A stretch of 64,000 nt of DNA from Edolisoma coerulescens (lineage: Eukaryota > Chordata > Aves > Passeriformes > Campephagidae). Shown here piece after piece: positions 24,951 through 37,626 of this stretch. A program made the position numbers and the translations under genes. Under the pieces are notes generated by a model that ran no database searches, was not told where the DNA came from, and saw only the letters and a list, made by a program, of their open reading frames with translations. Position 1 is the first letter of the stretch; every line of letters begins with the position of its first letter. The DNA lies in NCBI GenBank assembly GCA_013397115.1, contig VWZW01001651.1, positions 413,147 through 477,146 on the forward strand, in the 5' to 3' direction.

Positions 24951-27002
24951 AAGCATTTCTTTGTGAACAAACCGTGCACCTCTGATCCTTCACTGGACTT
25001 TGCCTTGGGAATAATCTTGGCCCCAGACCCCACAAAGCAGTCATGCACGGTTTAACTTCACATGTTGGAAGAATTCTTCTGATTCTTCTGATGGGACATA
25101 AACATGTCCATAGCTATTTGGAGTACTGAGGTCCATGGCTCTAATCCTGCAGGGATCTGCAGAGGTACTGTACACCTGTGTGCAGTCTGACTACTTTAAT
25201 GCAATAGAGCAAAACAATGTAAACCAATGCAAGTATTTGCTCTTGCACAGCAATAGAACAAGTACTGTCCCTATGAGTGATTCACAAGCACATTCAAATT
25301 CAGATAAACAATTTGTCCCCCAGGAAAAAAAGAAGTTCCACAGTTGATTTATGTCTTAAATAACAAAAAACTGCCACAGTAGGCTGAAAAACGTTCACCA
25401 ACTTCTGGGTTTTTTTTCTGGACATGCATTAAAAATTGAGAAGAGAAAAATCCATTTTTTCATGCCAAAAAGAGCAAAGATAGGCTTCTCATTCATAGGA
25501 AGACAGGAAGTTATAGAGGGAAAACCAACCACCAGCAAGGAATTTGAGGAGATTGGTGGAAAAAAACCCCTTACGGTTTAGCATAAAGGATTTTCTGGAT
25601 TTCGTAGCATTTTAGGAAGCTTTCACCTGGCTTTCATTTCACTTCTTGAAAACATATGTCCACACATATTTAAAGAGACATTCTCAAACAACAACTATAC
25701 AGCCAGCTCTTAAAAGAGAAACAAAATAAGAGAACATACAAAACAGTAAGGAAAAAGGAGCTCTTTTCCTGTTATCTTCTACACTTGCAAACGTCTTCTC
25801 ACATTTTCTTACAGTCCTATAAACCTTTGCATAGGGAACTGAGAATCATTATGTTCAGATGAATAATTAAGTAATAAAAATCTATAATTTTCAGTTGGAC
25901 TAGATTCAGTTTTAAAATGTTTCTATTTCTTCTGTGCAGTTTATTGGTTGTAACCAGGCATCAAAAAACTAAGAAAATTTAACTTTGAGTACTTAAGTGT
26001 CTTTAATCAGAAAAATGACTCTCAAAAAATCACTATTTGCCAAGATCATTCTCTCTCAGTATCTTGCAGATCAAATTTGATCATTTTATAAACTAAAAGA
26101 TAGATTTTCACAACTACTAGCCCAACAAATAAAATTCAAAAGCTACAAGTTCAGACAATTTATTTCCAATAAATGCAAGTTGCTATGCTTAGCAACTGTG
26201 CAAATGAATGGTTTTAAGTGAAGTGGCCTCAGGCTGATTGCAGGCTGAACATGGGCAAGTACTGGAAGCTAAAATTTGTTCTAGGAAACTGCTGAAGATT
26301 CCTGGACTATTTGGATGAACCTCTTAGGCCTATTTATGGTCACTGGCAGCCTGCTTGGAGACCAACTAACAAGCACAGAGCTAGCAAAATCTATAGGTGC
26401 TCTCTTTGTCTCACCAGTGTGCTCAGCATCTTGTGAAATCAAGGACTACGTGAACTATTTACTTGACACTGTGGGTGGCAGAGGCTCATTCATTCTTCTA
26501 AGGCAATACTGTTTCTAAAAGGAGGAATAATATTTTTTCTGTAAGCTGTCCCAGTTATAAACAGGAACTTGAATTCCTGAATAACCAGATTTGGATCCAA
26601 AATTCACGGTATTTGTGGGTGACTGGGTAAGACTTGTAAAACTTCTGTTTTGCTATCTACTGAAAAGCTGAAGAAGTCAAGAATTGGACCCAGACTTTAG
26701 GTGACTTAGCTCCATTCTTTCCTTTACATAGGGGGAATAATGCTGGGATCTGGATAAGGCATCACTCAAAAGAGGAAGATTCAGGGCAGCTCTTTCAAAA
26801 GAAATGCAAAGAAGGATGACTTCCTATAAAGAATTTATATCCAGGTAATGTTTTCAGACAAGATAATAAACTGTTCTTTTTTGTCACCCTACCTCCAAGA
26901 CGAAGACAACTCACTTTTTATGACCTATAAGCCTATTAGAAATTCAAAGGCATATAAACTTTAAATGCTATCAGACTTCTGTTGAAAACTAGGTCTTTTA
27001 AT

Positions 27003-27004
<2 letters not shown>
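24951..27004 (-). other. NPAS3: intronic sequence without recognised gene
   Basis: Unique AT-rich sequence with no recognisable gene, transposon or conserved RNA. Confidence 0.55.

Positions 27005-27033
<29 letters not shown>
27005..27033. repeat. T29 homopolymer
   Basis: Twenty-nine consecutive T. On the strand of NPAS3 this is an A tract inside the intron. No retroposed gene body is visible on either side. Confidence 0.85.
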
Positions 27034-28584
27034 CCCACTCTTATCTCTCCAGATTTTCCAGATCCAACAATTGATGGTGTGGCCTGGCATCTCAGTTGCG
27101 CTTAGGTTGTCTTATGTAAAATCCTTAATTTTTTACAAATAATTTGACATTGAAGCCTTACATGTAATATATTTATTTCATTTTTTTCAAAAATTTTAAA
27201 GAATATGCTATATATATTTACATCTAGAGATATGATTTCTTTTATAATCACTGTAATTATTGGGCTATGGTCCACATGTCACGACGCATGCTGCTAAGCT
27301 TAGATATTTGAAACTGGAAGAACAAGAGACTAACTAAGATATATACAAGTTTTTTTACTGTGATAAAAGTCCATGTGTTCAGGCAAAACACAAGTCAGTG
27401 AAGTAGCAGGGAATTTCATCACAACAGCCAAGAAAGTGGGAGAACATTTAATATCTGATCTGCTTTATACACTGTGGATTTACAAGAACTTGGATACTAT
27501 ACAGGAATCTGTTGACTTGAACTGTTTGGCCACAACATAGTGTAGTCAATATTTTTAATTTGCATAGTTAATCCCAAATTTTTATTTGTTGAAAATTGCC
27601 TCCAAAAGAAGTAGTGAAAAACCTAGTGCTTAACTATCTAAAGTTTAAAGGGACAAACTATTAGAAACACATTGAGAAGAACAGTTCCTTCATTTAAGGG
27701 ATGAATTCTGTAACTGAAGGCTTAATTGCCCACACACCGGTCTACAGCACTCTTGTGAGCTGCCCCACAGTGTCTGAGACATGTACAAGAATGGCAGTTT
27801 CACACAGGACCTCCAGAAGTCCCAAGTCTTTCTGGAGAAGTTGACGGATGCCAGATGTCTGTCAAGTAGCACAGGTTCCCTATCTCTGGGAAACTTAAGC
27901 CACTAAGCTTGATCCCATTTAAGGAAGTAGGAATACTGCAGAAAGACTTAGATCAAGTTCCTGATTATTATTTTAAAATTGCTAGCATCCTTTGTGGGCA
28001 GTTGTTTATGGCTTTAGTTGCACATGACTACATTCAGTCTGGTGTATGTGGTTATACCAACCTCTGAAATGTGCTTCTACTGCTCTCCAAAATACACCAG
28101 ACTTAACATTAACCACAGGCAAAAGTAAACCAGAATTCTCTAAGAGAACTTAATTCTGTTTTAGCAATGGATAAGCAAAATTGTACATGAAGTTACTGGC
28201 AAAACAAGTTATAGTTTCACACAACTACCACACATTCACAAGCATCACAATTTTAATGTGCAAACTATATTTACCGGATAATGCTTAGTTTGCAGATTTT
28301 ACAAGTGCAAACACTACTACATGCGTACTGTACTTTGGGCACAAAAATGACTGGATCTGCAGAGAAATAAACCACGCTTTGGAAAGTTATCCTGTAGTAT
28401 TACATATAACAAGCTTACCCTGTTTGCTTTTTGATTCTACTATGGCCATATACTCACTGTACTGACGTAGGAGAGACTAAAGAAAAAACTCATTGGCAGG
28501 CATTCCCTAGTATTATCAGAGAAATTTTTGAACATTCTATTATCCTTGCAGAACCAAAGTAATCTGAACTACTCTTATTGGACT
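27034..28584 (-). other. NPAS3: intronic sequence without recognised gene
   Basis: Unique AT-rich sequence. Nothing recognisable was seen before the CR1 copy that follows. Confidence 0.55.
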
Positions 28585-29202
28585 AATAATCACAGAATCA
28601 CAGAATCATAAAATGGTTTGGGTTGGAAGGGACCTTAAAGATTATCCAGTTCTCACCCCCCTGCCATGGGCAGGGACACCTTCCACTAGACAGGTTGCTC
28701 AGAGCCCATCCAATCTGGCCTGAAACACTTCCCAGGGATGGGGAATTCACAGCTTCTTGGGCAAACAGAGTGTTCACCTTTCTCATATAAAGACATTTTT
28801 CCTCATATCCAATCTAAAACAAATCTCCTTCATCTTATGACCACATCCCCTTGTCCTGCCATGTCCTTTATTACATACCCTTGTAAAAACTCCCTTTCCA
28901 GCTTTCTTGTAGCTCTGTTTAGCTACTGGAAGCCTGCTTTAAGTTCTCCCCAGAGCCTTCTCCTCTTCAGGCTGAACAATGGAATTCTCTCAGCCTTTCC
29001 TAGTATGAGAGGTGTTTCATCCCTCTAATCATCTTGTGGCCCTCCTCTGGACTGTCTCCCATATAGGTCCATGTCCTTCTTGCGCTGAGGACCCCAGAGC
29101 TAGATGCAGCACTGCAGGTGAGGTCTCATGAGAGTGGAGTAGAGGGGCAGAGTCCCCTCCCTCACTCTGCTGGCCACGCTGCTTTGGATGCAGCCCAGGA
29201 CA
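28585..29202 (-). mobile_element. CR1 LINE, 5'-truncated 3' end
   Basis: Minus-strand CR1. The plus strand begins with the reversed tail AATCACAGAATCACAGAATCAT followed by GGTTTGGGTTGGAAGGGACCTTAAAGAT, the standard avian CR1 3' end. It then shows the reversed ORF2 end: CCATGGGCAGGGACACCTTCCACTAG, GAGGAGAAGGCTCTGG read on the minus strand, and GAGGTCTCATGAGAGTGGAGTAGAGGGGCAGAGTC. Similarity stops near GCAGCCCAGGA at about 29200. It lacks all catalytic domains and its frame is broken. Its orientation is the same as NPAS3. Confidence 0.93.
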
Positions 29203-32200
29203 GGCTGAAGCATTACTTTATTTAATGCCTCAAAGGTTTCCTTCTTGTGCATCTCCTTCTATTTCTTCTTCTTCTAGTCTAGCAATGTCTTATCAGGCTA
29301 TTAATTCCCAACATATGCAATTTACCTCCCATGTAAACTTCATCCCACAGAACTCTTTATATATCTGGTAAAATAAAGAATGAGTTAAGAGCCAGGACAG
29401 AGCTATAAAGTATTGCCAGGATGAAGATATGAATAATATTTTTGTTACACTATAATATTGAAAGACAGATTTTACAACAAATTTTGGTACGTCAGTGATC
29501 TATGAAAGACACAGAGCTTTTTTGTCTGTTTGAAAACAACATAATAAAGATTTGTTATTAACAGAACTAATAATGGTAGGAAACTTCAACTCTGAAAAGC
29601 GTTAGGAAATGTTACAGCCTACTGGGCTTCAATCTATTATCTAAACACTCACAAACGTACCCATGCTCATCCAATAGACCAGAACAACTCTTGAAGAGCT
29701 GTTATGGTCTTGTGAGTGAGTGGCACATAAACCATCCTGCATACGAAGCTCTAACTTCCCTGTACACTTTTACATCTAAGGTTAGTTTATTTTAAGCAAT
29801 GGAATAAATAATCTGACCCGACCTGTTGACTTGGTTTCATACGAAGTCAGCAACACTCATACATTTTCAAGGTTCGGTGAAAGTCCCAAAGAAAATTAGC
29901 ACAGTGGTATAATTTCCTTAATGTTTACTTACTTTGCAGCAATTTAATAAAGTTTGAAACAGGATACACCCAATGGATGGGAGAGGTCCTGATATTAGGA
30001 GAGAGTAGTATCATAAACAAGAGTGCATCTATTAAGGAATGTTTATGGAGAAAAGAAACTGAGAAATGAGAAAACAACAAAGGAAAAAAAAAAGACACTG
30101 ACTAGTTTACTGAGGGTAAAAACTTCACTGAATTCCCCAAGGGCTTTATAGTCCTGTGAGGAATAGAGGACTAGATGTTTAATCTCCTTTGAGATGTGGC
30201 TGGTTTCCACAATTTAAACGATCATTACCCTTACCGAGCAGCTTCTTATAAACAATTTTGAGCATTTTGTTTCAGCACAAAACTGTCATTAAATGCTGAT
30301 GTTGTTCCCCCTCTTTCCTGTGCTAGAAGGACCAATTGAGGGTATTTTTTCTTTCTTGCTAGTTTTCTGCTCTTGCCTAGTAACTTGTGAATCATTAACT
30401 GGCACTACAGAGCATAGCTGTGAAAATAACTGTGGTTTAGAGCTGCCAATAATGGCCCACTAAAGTTCCTTCCCAGCACATGGCATAAAAACACCTCCAA
30501 CAAACATTAAAAAGTCTCTTCTGATGTTGCTTAACATTGCCAGCCTGCTTGGGCTTAAAAAGCACAATAAAGAGGTTGCTTTCTAGATTTTCATATGCCA
30601 AATGGGAGGTGCTTGCTGGTGAAGCTTTTCCCTGAGGGAAAACAGAGCAGCTGAGTTACCTCATGCTGCAAAGTTGATGTTTGGATGATCCCACTCTGGG
30701 GAAGCATACATAAGTGCCACAGTCAAGCTGCTACTAGTGGATGTGTCTGTACTCAGCAACTAAGCAGTAGGAAAGTTCAAGAGAAAAAAAAGGAGCATCA
30801 TAAAGATACTCTTTGAGAGCACATGACATCCAGCACAAGCCATTATGCAGCAGCCTGAGTATGCCAAGGAACAACAGTATGAATACAAAAAGTGAGTGTT
30901 TGAAGTCTTAGTGGAATTCCCTGAAAATATAGCCACTTGAGGAATCTATTTCTTCAGAAAATACCTTGTGCTGCTGGGATATTTGGGGGATTCTATTTTC
31001 AATACCTGTGTTCTGGATCTAGTGAAGCAATGCTTTTATCACGACTATAAAATGGTTATGAGCCAATTCCTCATATGAAACAGTCAGTAACAGTGGGGCC
31101 TTTTTATGACAAACATGATGTCAGACAAAGGGCATCAGGACTCAGTCTTTGTACTACAATACAAAATAACAATACATAAACACCTTTGTGAAAGCAGCTT
31201 GAAACCCCATGTTTTCTATTAAAAAGTCATGTTCAATCTTCACTGTTGATAGAACAGAATAGCTAACACAGAGAACACTGTATATCAGAAAGGTCAATAG
31301 TTATTATGAGCTACAAATATATTTTTTTCCATCCTTCAGGCTGTTTAGCGCATATCACAGCATGAGCAGCTGTCTTCTTTAATGCTTTTAAAATTAGAAT
31401 CCCAAAGAGGAAGAAAAAATTACATTTGCAATGATTGCTCTTTGCTTTTGTAAGTTTACTTTAATACACTATTTTATATACATGAATCTTCCATGCAGCC
31501 TAACCAAGGGGCAGTAACTGGTTGCTAGTATCTACTGGATTGTTACATCAATGCATATAGAATCCTGACAAAACAATCACTTTGCACAAATTGTGCAACC
31601 TTGTTGAATAACCTGTCTAGAAAAGTATGCAGCTACTGGGCATATGTTTAAACCAGGCAAGTGCACATGTGCAAACACAGACTGATCGTTACTACTGGTG
31701 AATGCTTACTGGCTTAGCAGCAATAAACAGAGAGGGCCACCTGACCGACCATTTTCTGTTCACACACTGAAAAGGGAGAAAAAAGACGGTGGTAAAACTG
31801 TGGCACCATTTGACCTTATAGTTTTCAAACATGGCAAGTATCTGGGTTCATCTTCGCTAACAGTGAACAACTACTTAACACCACAAAGAGGTTTCCATTC
31901 CCTTCTTTGGATTTCAATCATATTGGATCTATCAAACTATTCCACTTTCCAAGTTTAAACCTTATCTGAATGCATATTGGTGTGTCAAATGCAAACCAGT
32001 ACTCTACAAATATTTTGAAGCATGGAAGGCAAGATGTAATTTTCTTTATAAAACAAATTTTTAGCTAATTTAGAATGGTTCAATGATAAAAACTCAAACA
32101 AGCAAACTGGAGTTACACACGGTATGTTGTCAAGGGAAAATATGTATAATTGTCTGGAAAACTGTTTTCATCATATGTTTAATGTTTTACTTACAGATAA

Positions 32201-32576
32201 CTGCATCACTGGACAGTCAGTGGCAATAGGCACGGTGCAAAGCACCATGTCATGGCTTCATAATTCAGCATACAGTCAAGCGACACTTTTAAAACGTAAG
32301 AAAACATAATTTTGCATACTCAGAATCTACTTATCCCTCTCAAAACCAGGTTTAACTAGCACTGGTATTTTTCTATAAAAAGAATAATGGAAACAATGAA
32401 GAAATATAGCCCTTCTCATACTTTGCCAAACAAGTAGCACTTAAAAATATCCCATAAATATAACTATTATTTAAAACCTGAAAATACTTATGTCCTCAAC
32501 AGTGTGCATCCAAATGTATTTCAGAATGCCGTTAACATTTACATCATCACAAGATTCTCGGTGCGATTGTCCCTTC
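29203..32576 (-). other. NPAS3: intronic sequence without recognised gene
   Basis: Unique sequence. The part 30290-30700 is free of repeats and less AT-rich, and could be a conserved element (see findings), but this was not tested by alignment. No gene is recognised. Confidence 0.5.
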
Positions 32577-32804
32577 TCATCTGTCACTTAGACACTCTAT
32601 GACCCGGTCCAGGATAAGATGAATCAGACAGGCTGCTGCTAATCCTGCAGCTTCTGAGAGATTTGCTAGCACAGCTGGCATATCAGGTAGCTGATGCTCT
32701 TGGGATGCTTTGATGATGTTGGTAGTGCTTTCAGCAGCAGTCCTCACCTCCAACACACATTCCTGGTTGAAAAAAGGGTAAGAGACCCAACTTCCCAGGT
32801 TTCT
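32577..32804 (-). other. unrecognised open stretch with possible splice acceptor
   Basis: On the minus strand, 75 codons are open between a TAG above 32804 and a TGA at 32579-32577. The stretch is less AT-rich than its surroundings. It reads like an amphipathic, alanine- and leucine-rich peptide (for example AAESTTNIIKAS and LSEAAGLAAACLIHLILDRV). A good acceptor, CCCTTTTTTCAACCAG, lies inside it; the part after that acceptor (32762 down to the stop) is 61 codons in phase 0. The first methionine comes only 28 codons after that acceptor. I do not recognise the protein. It could be a terminal exon of an unannotated transcript, a fragment of a retroposed gene, or chance. It does not fit NPAS3 splicing, since the known exon takes phase 1. 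Confidence 0.3.
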
Positions 32805-35109
32805 CTATGACTTTGTCTCTTATTAAAACTGCTTCCTTGTTCCTGTTACAGTATTTTCTCCTCAGGGCAGCATATTAAATTAAAATATGGCAACAATATT
32901 CCTAAGGTACACCAAGAGAGTTCTTATACAGATAATTTAGCACTTATAGATTTATTTACTTATGCAGAATTTATAAAAAAGCTGAAAAAAATGACAAGTG
33001 CTATGCCATTGAAATTCAAAAAGAGTTGAGAACAAGTATCTCCAAAAATGACAGACTTGAGGCTGCTGAAGAAAAAAACCCTAGGGGTTGTTTCTGTGGG
33101 CTGCAGCTATGCATTATTCTTAGAAAACTATTCATTCAAATTATTTAGTAAAACAAATGTCAAGTGGACTGGAGATCTTACTTTTATTATATTTTCTGCC
33201 TTTATCTATTTATTTTGTGCTGTGGAATTAAGAAGGCTTTTGACAGACATAATCAGAACCTGTCATATAACACAGGAAACAGCACGTTAAAAAATCAGCC
33301 CACACTGCAGATATTTTGGCATATTTATCACAAGGCTTGAATGGTAAACAACAGAACAGAATTCTGGGGTATTTTTGGCTTTATTTTAATAATGGGAACA
33401 ATGACTTTTTTCCCCATAATGCCCCTTCAATTCAAGCACTAAGCAAAGTAAGGCCAGACCCATGATAATAGGAATAAGGTGATCAATAAAAATTGTTCTT
33501 CCTTTTGGTAATCCATTTTTCTTCCTTCAGTGTTTGCAAACTGAGTAACTTGGAGAATGAGCATTTAGGCACAGGCAGAACATGGTATGATTGGTGAAAT
33601 TTCCGTGGTACAGTATTTTCTGAGTTTTTCTGAGTTAAAATTTTTCTACGTTGTATCTTCACAATCCTGGAGCTTGAACCGTTTCTTTTTTTCTCCAAGT
33701 CTGAAGATCACCCCATGGATTAGCAAATGATTGAGGATTGTCTCTTAAAAGACTCTTTAAAAAACTGTCAGAATCAACCCCAGACAAAGATTTATTATGA
33801 ACTATTTAAAGGGCTTAATATATGTATCCCCAAAGAGCCCTTGGAGCAAACTAGAAAGGAAGAATGGAAATCTCAAAGAATGGGAAAAATCTCCAATGCC
33901 TCACTTTCTTCACACCATGATTACTGTTTACTCAAAGGATAAAATGCCTAACCTGTCACATGCAGTCTTCAGAAGCTATGTTATTGCTGATGTACAGTAA
34001 AAAACCCAAAACAATGAGCCTCGACAGTAATATGCCTAAGAAAGGCAGCTGTAATTTGCTTTCTAACCTGTCCACTAACACACTAATGTGGATACATCTT
34101 GTAGAAAGCACTGATCTCCTGACCCAGACAGCAATCAAACAACTGCCAGAGTGTTTGCTGTCACACAAGCTGTGACCATTACCTTAATTATATGTTACCA
34201 CATAACAAACCTTCCCTAATGAGCAACTCTTCTCCCACCCATGTGCCAGCTAACCCTTCCGTCCTTGAAGAGCATCACTACAGATGATTTAAATTTGAAA
34301 TTTGAAAAGCATATTCATATTCAGTACTTCCCACAGATAAAGATATGTATTTTAACAAGGTTAGTTGTTTTATTATAGTGCCAAGGCAATAAAATGTACA
34401 GGCTCATATTAAACAAAGGGAATTAGAAAGAAACATACTATATATGACTGGAAAACTTTAAGTAAAGCTGCATATGGCCTTTGATTATATGTTCATGTAT
34501 AAATACATCCATCTTTGCATATTTCTTTGTGTTTAGAGAAGTACATAAAATACTTCCATAATGATATTTTTCACTTTGTGCCTAAGCCCAAGAATGGTAC
34601 CCAGGTCATGGTTCACACAAATGCTTGTTTTCCCTCTCTGGTGCCAACTTCCAGCAGGTTACATTTTTTCTTCACTTGTAGTTTTTATACCCATATTTTC
34701 CCCCAGCATTTTATTTCCTTCTATTGTCAGGTATTGAGGACATTCCCATTCAATTCACAGGACACCATATTCTTATGAACAAATAAAAGACAACTTCTGT
34801 CTCCACAGAAATTACCTGTGTTCTACCTCAGATGCAGTACTGGAAAAAAGGGGAAAGAGTGAGGCATAGGAATCTGGTTTTGGTCTGTCTGGGTTGTTAA
34901 CCTCTCTTCTTATGGGACAATTTAAACATTCTAGCCATTCATGCTAAATGCATATCTAACCTAGAGTAATTCAGTGGGAAGCATCTGCAGACTTCCCACC
35001 TGCTATGTGTTTTACTTCAGTGGTGACTGTCAGTGTCAAAACCCATGAAAATGCAGCTATTACATCAAAAGAAGATCAGGAGGAACAGGAGAAGGACCTA
35101 AATAGCAAT
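32805..35109 (-). other. NPAS3: intronic sequence without recognised gene
   Basis: AT-rich unique sequence. Several short open frames overlap on both strands (33727-34175), which is typical of chance. No transposon is recognised. Confidence 0.55.
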
Positions 35110-35940
35110 GAGAGCAGACAATTGAACAGCAGAGCAACAGATGAAATTTCACACAAACAAGGGCAAGACGTAGCACATTTTTGAAGAAATAGAAACTCCT
35201 CTACATTCAGGAGCTTTAAATAGTTTTAATTAGGCAATAACAGGAAATGGAAATATCTCACTGAAAACATCTGCTCTGTATGGAGACTGTTATAGCTAAA
35301 GACTTAAATGAGATGTTAGAACACAATAAAAAAAATTTAAAAGTAATAAATGTATAAAGAAAATATTACTATGCCATTATGTAACTTCATGGACCAGACT
35401 TTCAATTGGTATTGTGTTCAGTTCTAGTCACGTTATTAAAAAAGAGAATGATGGAAACAGAAAAACTTAAGTAGAAGGACATCTGAAGAGAGATTAATGA
35501 GATTATAAATATTTAGCTTTGAGAGCAGATAAATGTGACAAAAGATACATAAAATAATGAATGATACATAAAAGATAGCATAAGAACAGGATTTTTTCAA
35601 TAAATTGAAGGGAAAACACATTTTGAACTGATAAACACAAAATTATTGAAATAAATAATTTTCACCACACAACATGTAACCTATACAATTATCTATCTAA
35701 GAACTTCAAAAGAATGACTAAATATCTCTGAGGCTAACTAGAATAACCATACTTCACTATGCATAATAAAATTTACATGAAATATCAAGTTTTCTAATTC
35801 AACTTATATGGCACAGTTACCATGCTGAAGATTTTACACGTGATTTGGAAGTATTTAGTACCTGCTACTGTAAATGGTAAGATAGTGGGCTAGATAAATA
35901 TTCAATATTGACTTATAGAAGTTCCTGTGTTCCTATGAAA
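35110..35940 (+). mobile_element. ancient CR1 LINE (turtle/crocodile type), decayed
   Basis: A highly diverged CR1 3' half. In order it shows: 'gcaacagatgaaatttcacacaaacaagggcaagacgtagcaca' near 35133; 'ctgaaaacatctgctctgt' near 35262; 'gtgttcagttctagtcac' near 35413; 'gaagagagattaatgagattataaatatttagcttt' near 35485; 'ttcaccacacaacatgtaacctat' near 35660; and the 3' end 'gatagtgggctagata...gttcctgtgttcctatg' at 35881-35937. This is the order and wording of the CR1 family abundant in turtles and crocodilians, whose end reads ACTGGGCTAGATGGACC...GTTCTTATGTTCTTATG, and it differs from the ATTCTATGATT avian type. Many indels and stops remove any coding potential. Boundaries are approximate. Confidence 0.75.
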
Positions 35941-36334
35941 TTCCTCTTCCACATAAAGATCTGTGCCAGGAGATGCTTCTCATTTACTCATCCCCCACCC
36001 CTCGTGGTTTATAATTCTCTAATAGTTTCAAAGTATTCAGTAGCATAGAAAAAAAATTGAGTCCCTCCAGAAAGGGTATGTAAATATATGGTCTTCTCTT
36101 TCCTTCATTTGCTGGCTTTGAATTGGAACATTCTCATGAACTTTATCTAGAAGTTATAAACAGCAACATAAAGCTGATTTGTATTACAGTTAGAGTAAAT
36201 TCTGAAGCAAAGGAGATCTGTGGTGAACCTCTTGCCAGTGCTTCTCTTCTTTGAGTATTGAAAAATTCAAATACTTTCAGCTGAAGTCATTACAAGTCCT
36301 TGAATGGACTTAACATTAAGTAAACACCTTGGTA
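35941..36334 (-). other. NPAS3: short unique spacer between two CR1 copies
   Basis: AT-rich sequence separating the old and the younger CR1. Nothing is recognised. The left end of the younger CR1 is uncertain and could extend a little into this spacer. Confidence 0.5.
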
Positions 36335-36739
36335 AAGCTTCTACAGGCAAATTAACCAGAAAAGGAAGGTCAAAGAAGGTGTACTCCCCTGACAAAGAAT
36401 GCTGGAAAACTGGTAATAATGGATGAGGAGAAGGCTGAGGTACTCAACACCTTTTTTGTCCGTCTTCAAGGGCAACCTCACTTCCCACACATCTGGAGTG
36501 AATGGACAGCAGGATGGAGACTGGGGGAGCAAAGTCCCTCTCACTGTAAGTAAAGATGAGGTTCATGATCACGAACCTGAACATAGGTAAGTCTATTGGA
36601 CACAATGAGATGCATTTCACAGTCCTGAGGGAATTGGCTGATGTAGTGGCCAATCTCCATGAGATTTGAAAAGCCATGGCAGTCAGGTGAAGTCCCAGTT
36701 GACTGGAAAAAGGGAAATATTGCACCCATCTTTAAAAAG

Positions 36740-37345
36740 GGTAGAAAGGAGGACCCTGGGAACTACCATCCTGTCAGTCTCACCTCTGTGCCTGGGAAGG
36801 TCATGTAACAGATCCTCCCAGAAACTGTGCTAAGGCACACAGAGGACAGGGAGGTGGTTCTAGACAGGCAGGACAGCTTCACCCAGGGCAAGTCCTGCCT
36901 GACCAAACCTATGACTTTCTGTGTGATGGAGTGACTCTGTCAGTGGACAGGGGAAGGGCTACAGATGTCATTTATCTGCACTTCTGTAAAGCCTTTGACA
37001 GGCTCCCTCCTAATAGCATTCTCTCTAAGTGGGAGAGAGATGGATTCAATGAGTGGATCGTTAGGTGGATATGGAATTGGTGGTCAGTGGCTCAGAATCC
37101 TGATGGACATCAGTGACAAGAGGTGGCCCTCACGGGTCCATATTGGGACCAGTGTTATTTAATATCTTCATTAATGACATAGATGAAGGGAGGATCCTCT
37201 CAGCAAATTTGCAGTTGACATCAGGGCGAGTGGTGTGGTTGACACACCTGAGGGATGGGATGCCATCCAGAGGGACCAGGACAAGCTCATGGAGTGGGCC
37301 CATGGAAATATCATGAGTTTTAACAAGAGCAAGTGCTGGTGCTGC
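36740..37345 (+). pseudogene. CR1 ORF2 reverse-transcriptase remnant
   Basis: Non-LTR reverse-transcriptase blocks, broken by frameshifts. One frame (from about 36931) reads VIYLHFCKAFDRLPPNSILS with KAFD at 36988-36999, corresponding to the catalytic motif A region, followed by VRWIWNW. Another frame (from about 37113) reads GSILGPVLFNIFINDID, the block before the active site. The catalytic FADD box is at 37208-37219 and reads FAVD, so the first aspartate has become valine. A third frame then gives AIQRDQDKLMEWA and FNKSKC. Frame changes plus the lost catalytic aspartate make it non-functional. Confidence 0.88.
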
Positions 37346-37366
37346 ACCTGGGTTGGAGCAACCCTG

Positions 37367-37625
37367 AATATTAACACAGGCTGGTTAACAAGACAGCAGG
37401 GAGAGGGAGAGGATTCTGCTCTGCTCTGCTCTGGTGAGACCCCACCTGCAGTGCTGCATCCAGCTCTGGGGTTTCCAGCACAGGAAGGATGTTGACCTGT
37501 TGGAGGGAGTCCAGAGGAGGCCACCAAGATGATCGGAGGGGCGGAGCACCTCTCCTGTGGGTAAAAGCTAAGAGAATTGGTATTGTTCAGCCAGGAAAAG
37601 AGAAGGCTTCAGAGTAACCTAATTG
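37367..37625. repeat. first copy of a 259-bp exact duplication
   Basis: Begins AATATTAACACAGGCTGG and ends AACCTAATTG immediately before the N at 37626. The same 259 bp restart immediately after the N. See the findings for why this is most likely an assembly artefact. Confidence 0.95.
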
Positions 37626-37626
37626 N
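37626..37626. other. single N, contig join
   Basis: An ambiguous base flanked by two identical 259-bp segments. It is best read as a placeholder gap between contigs that actually overlap. Confidence 0.85.
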
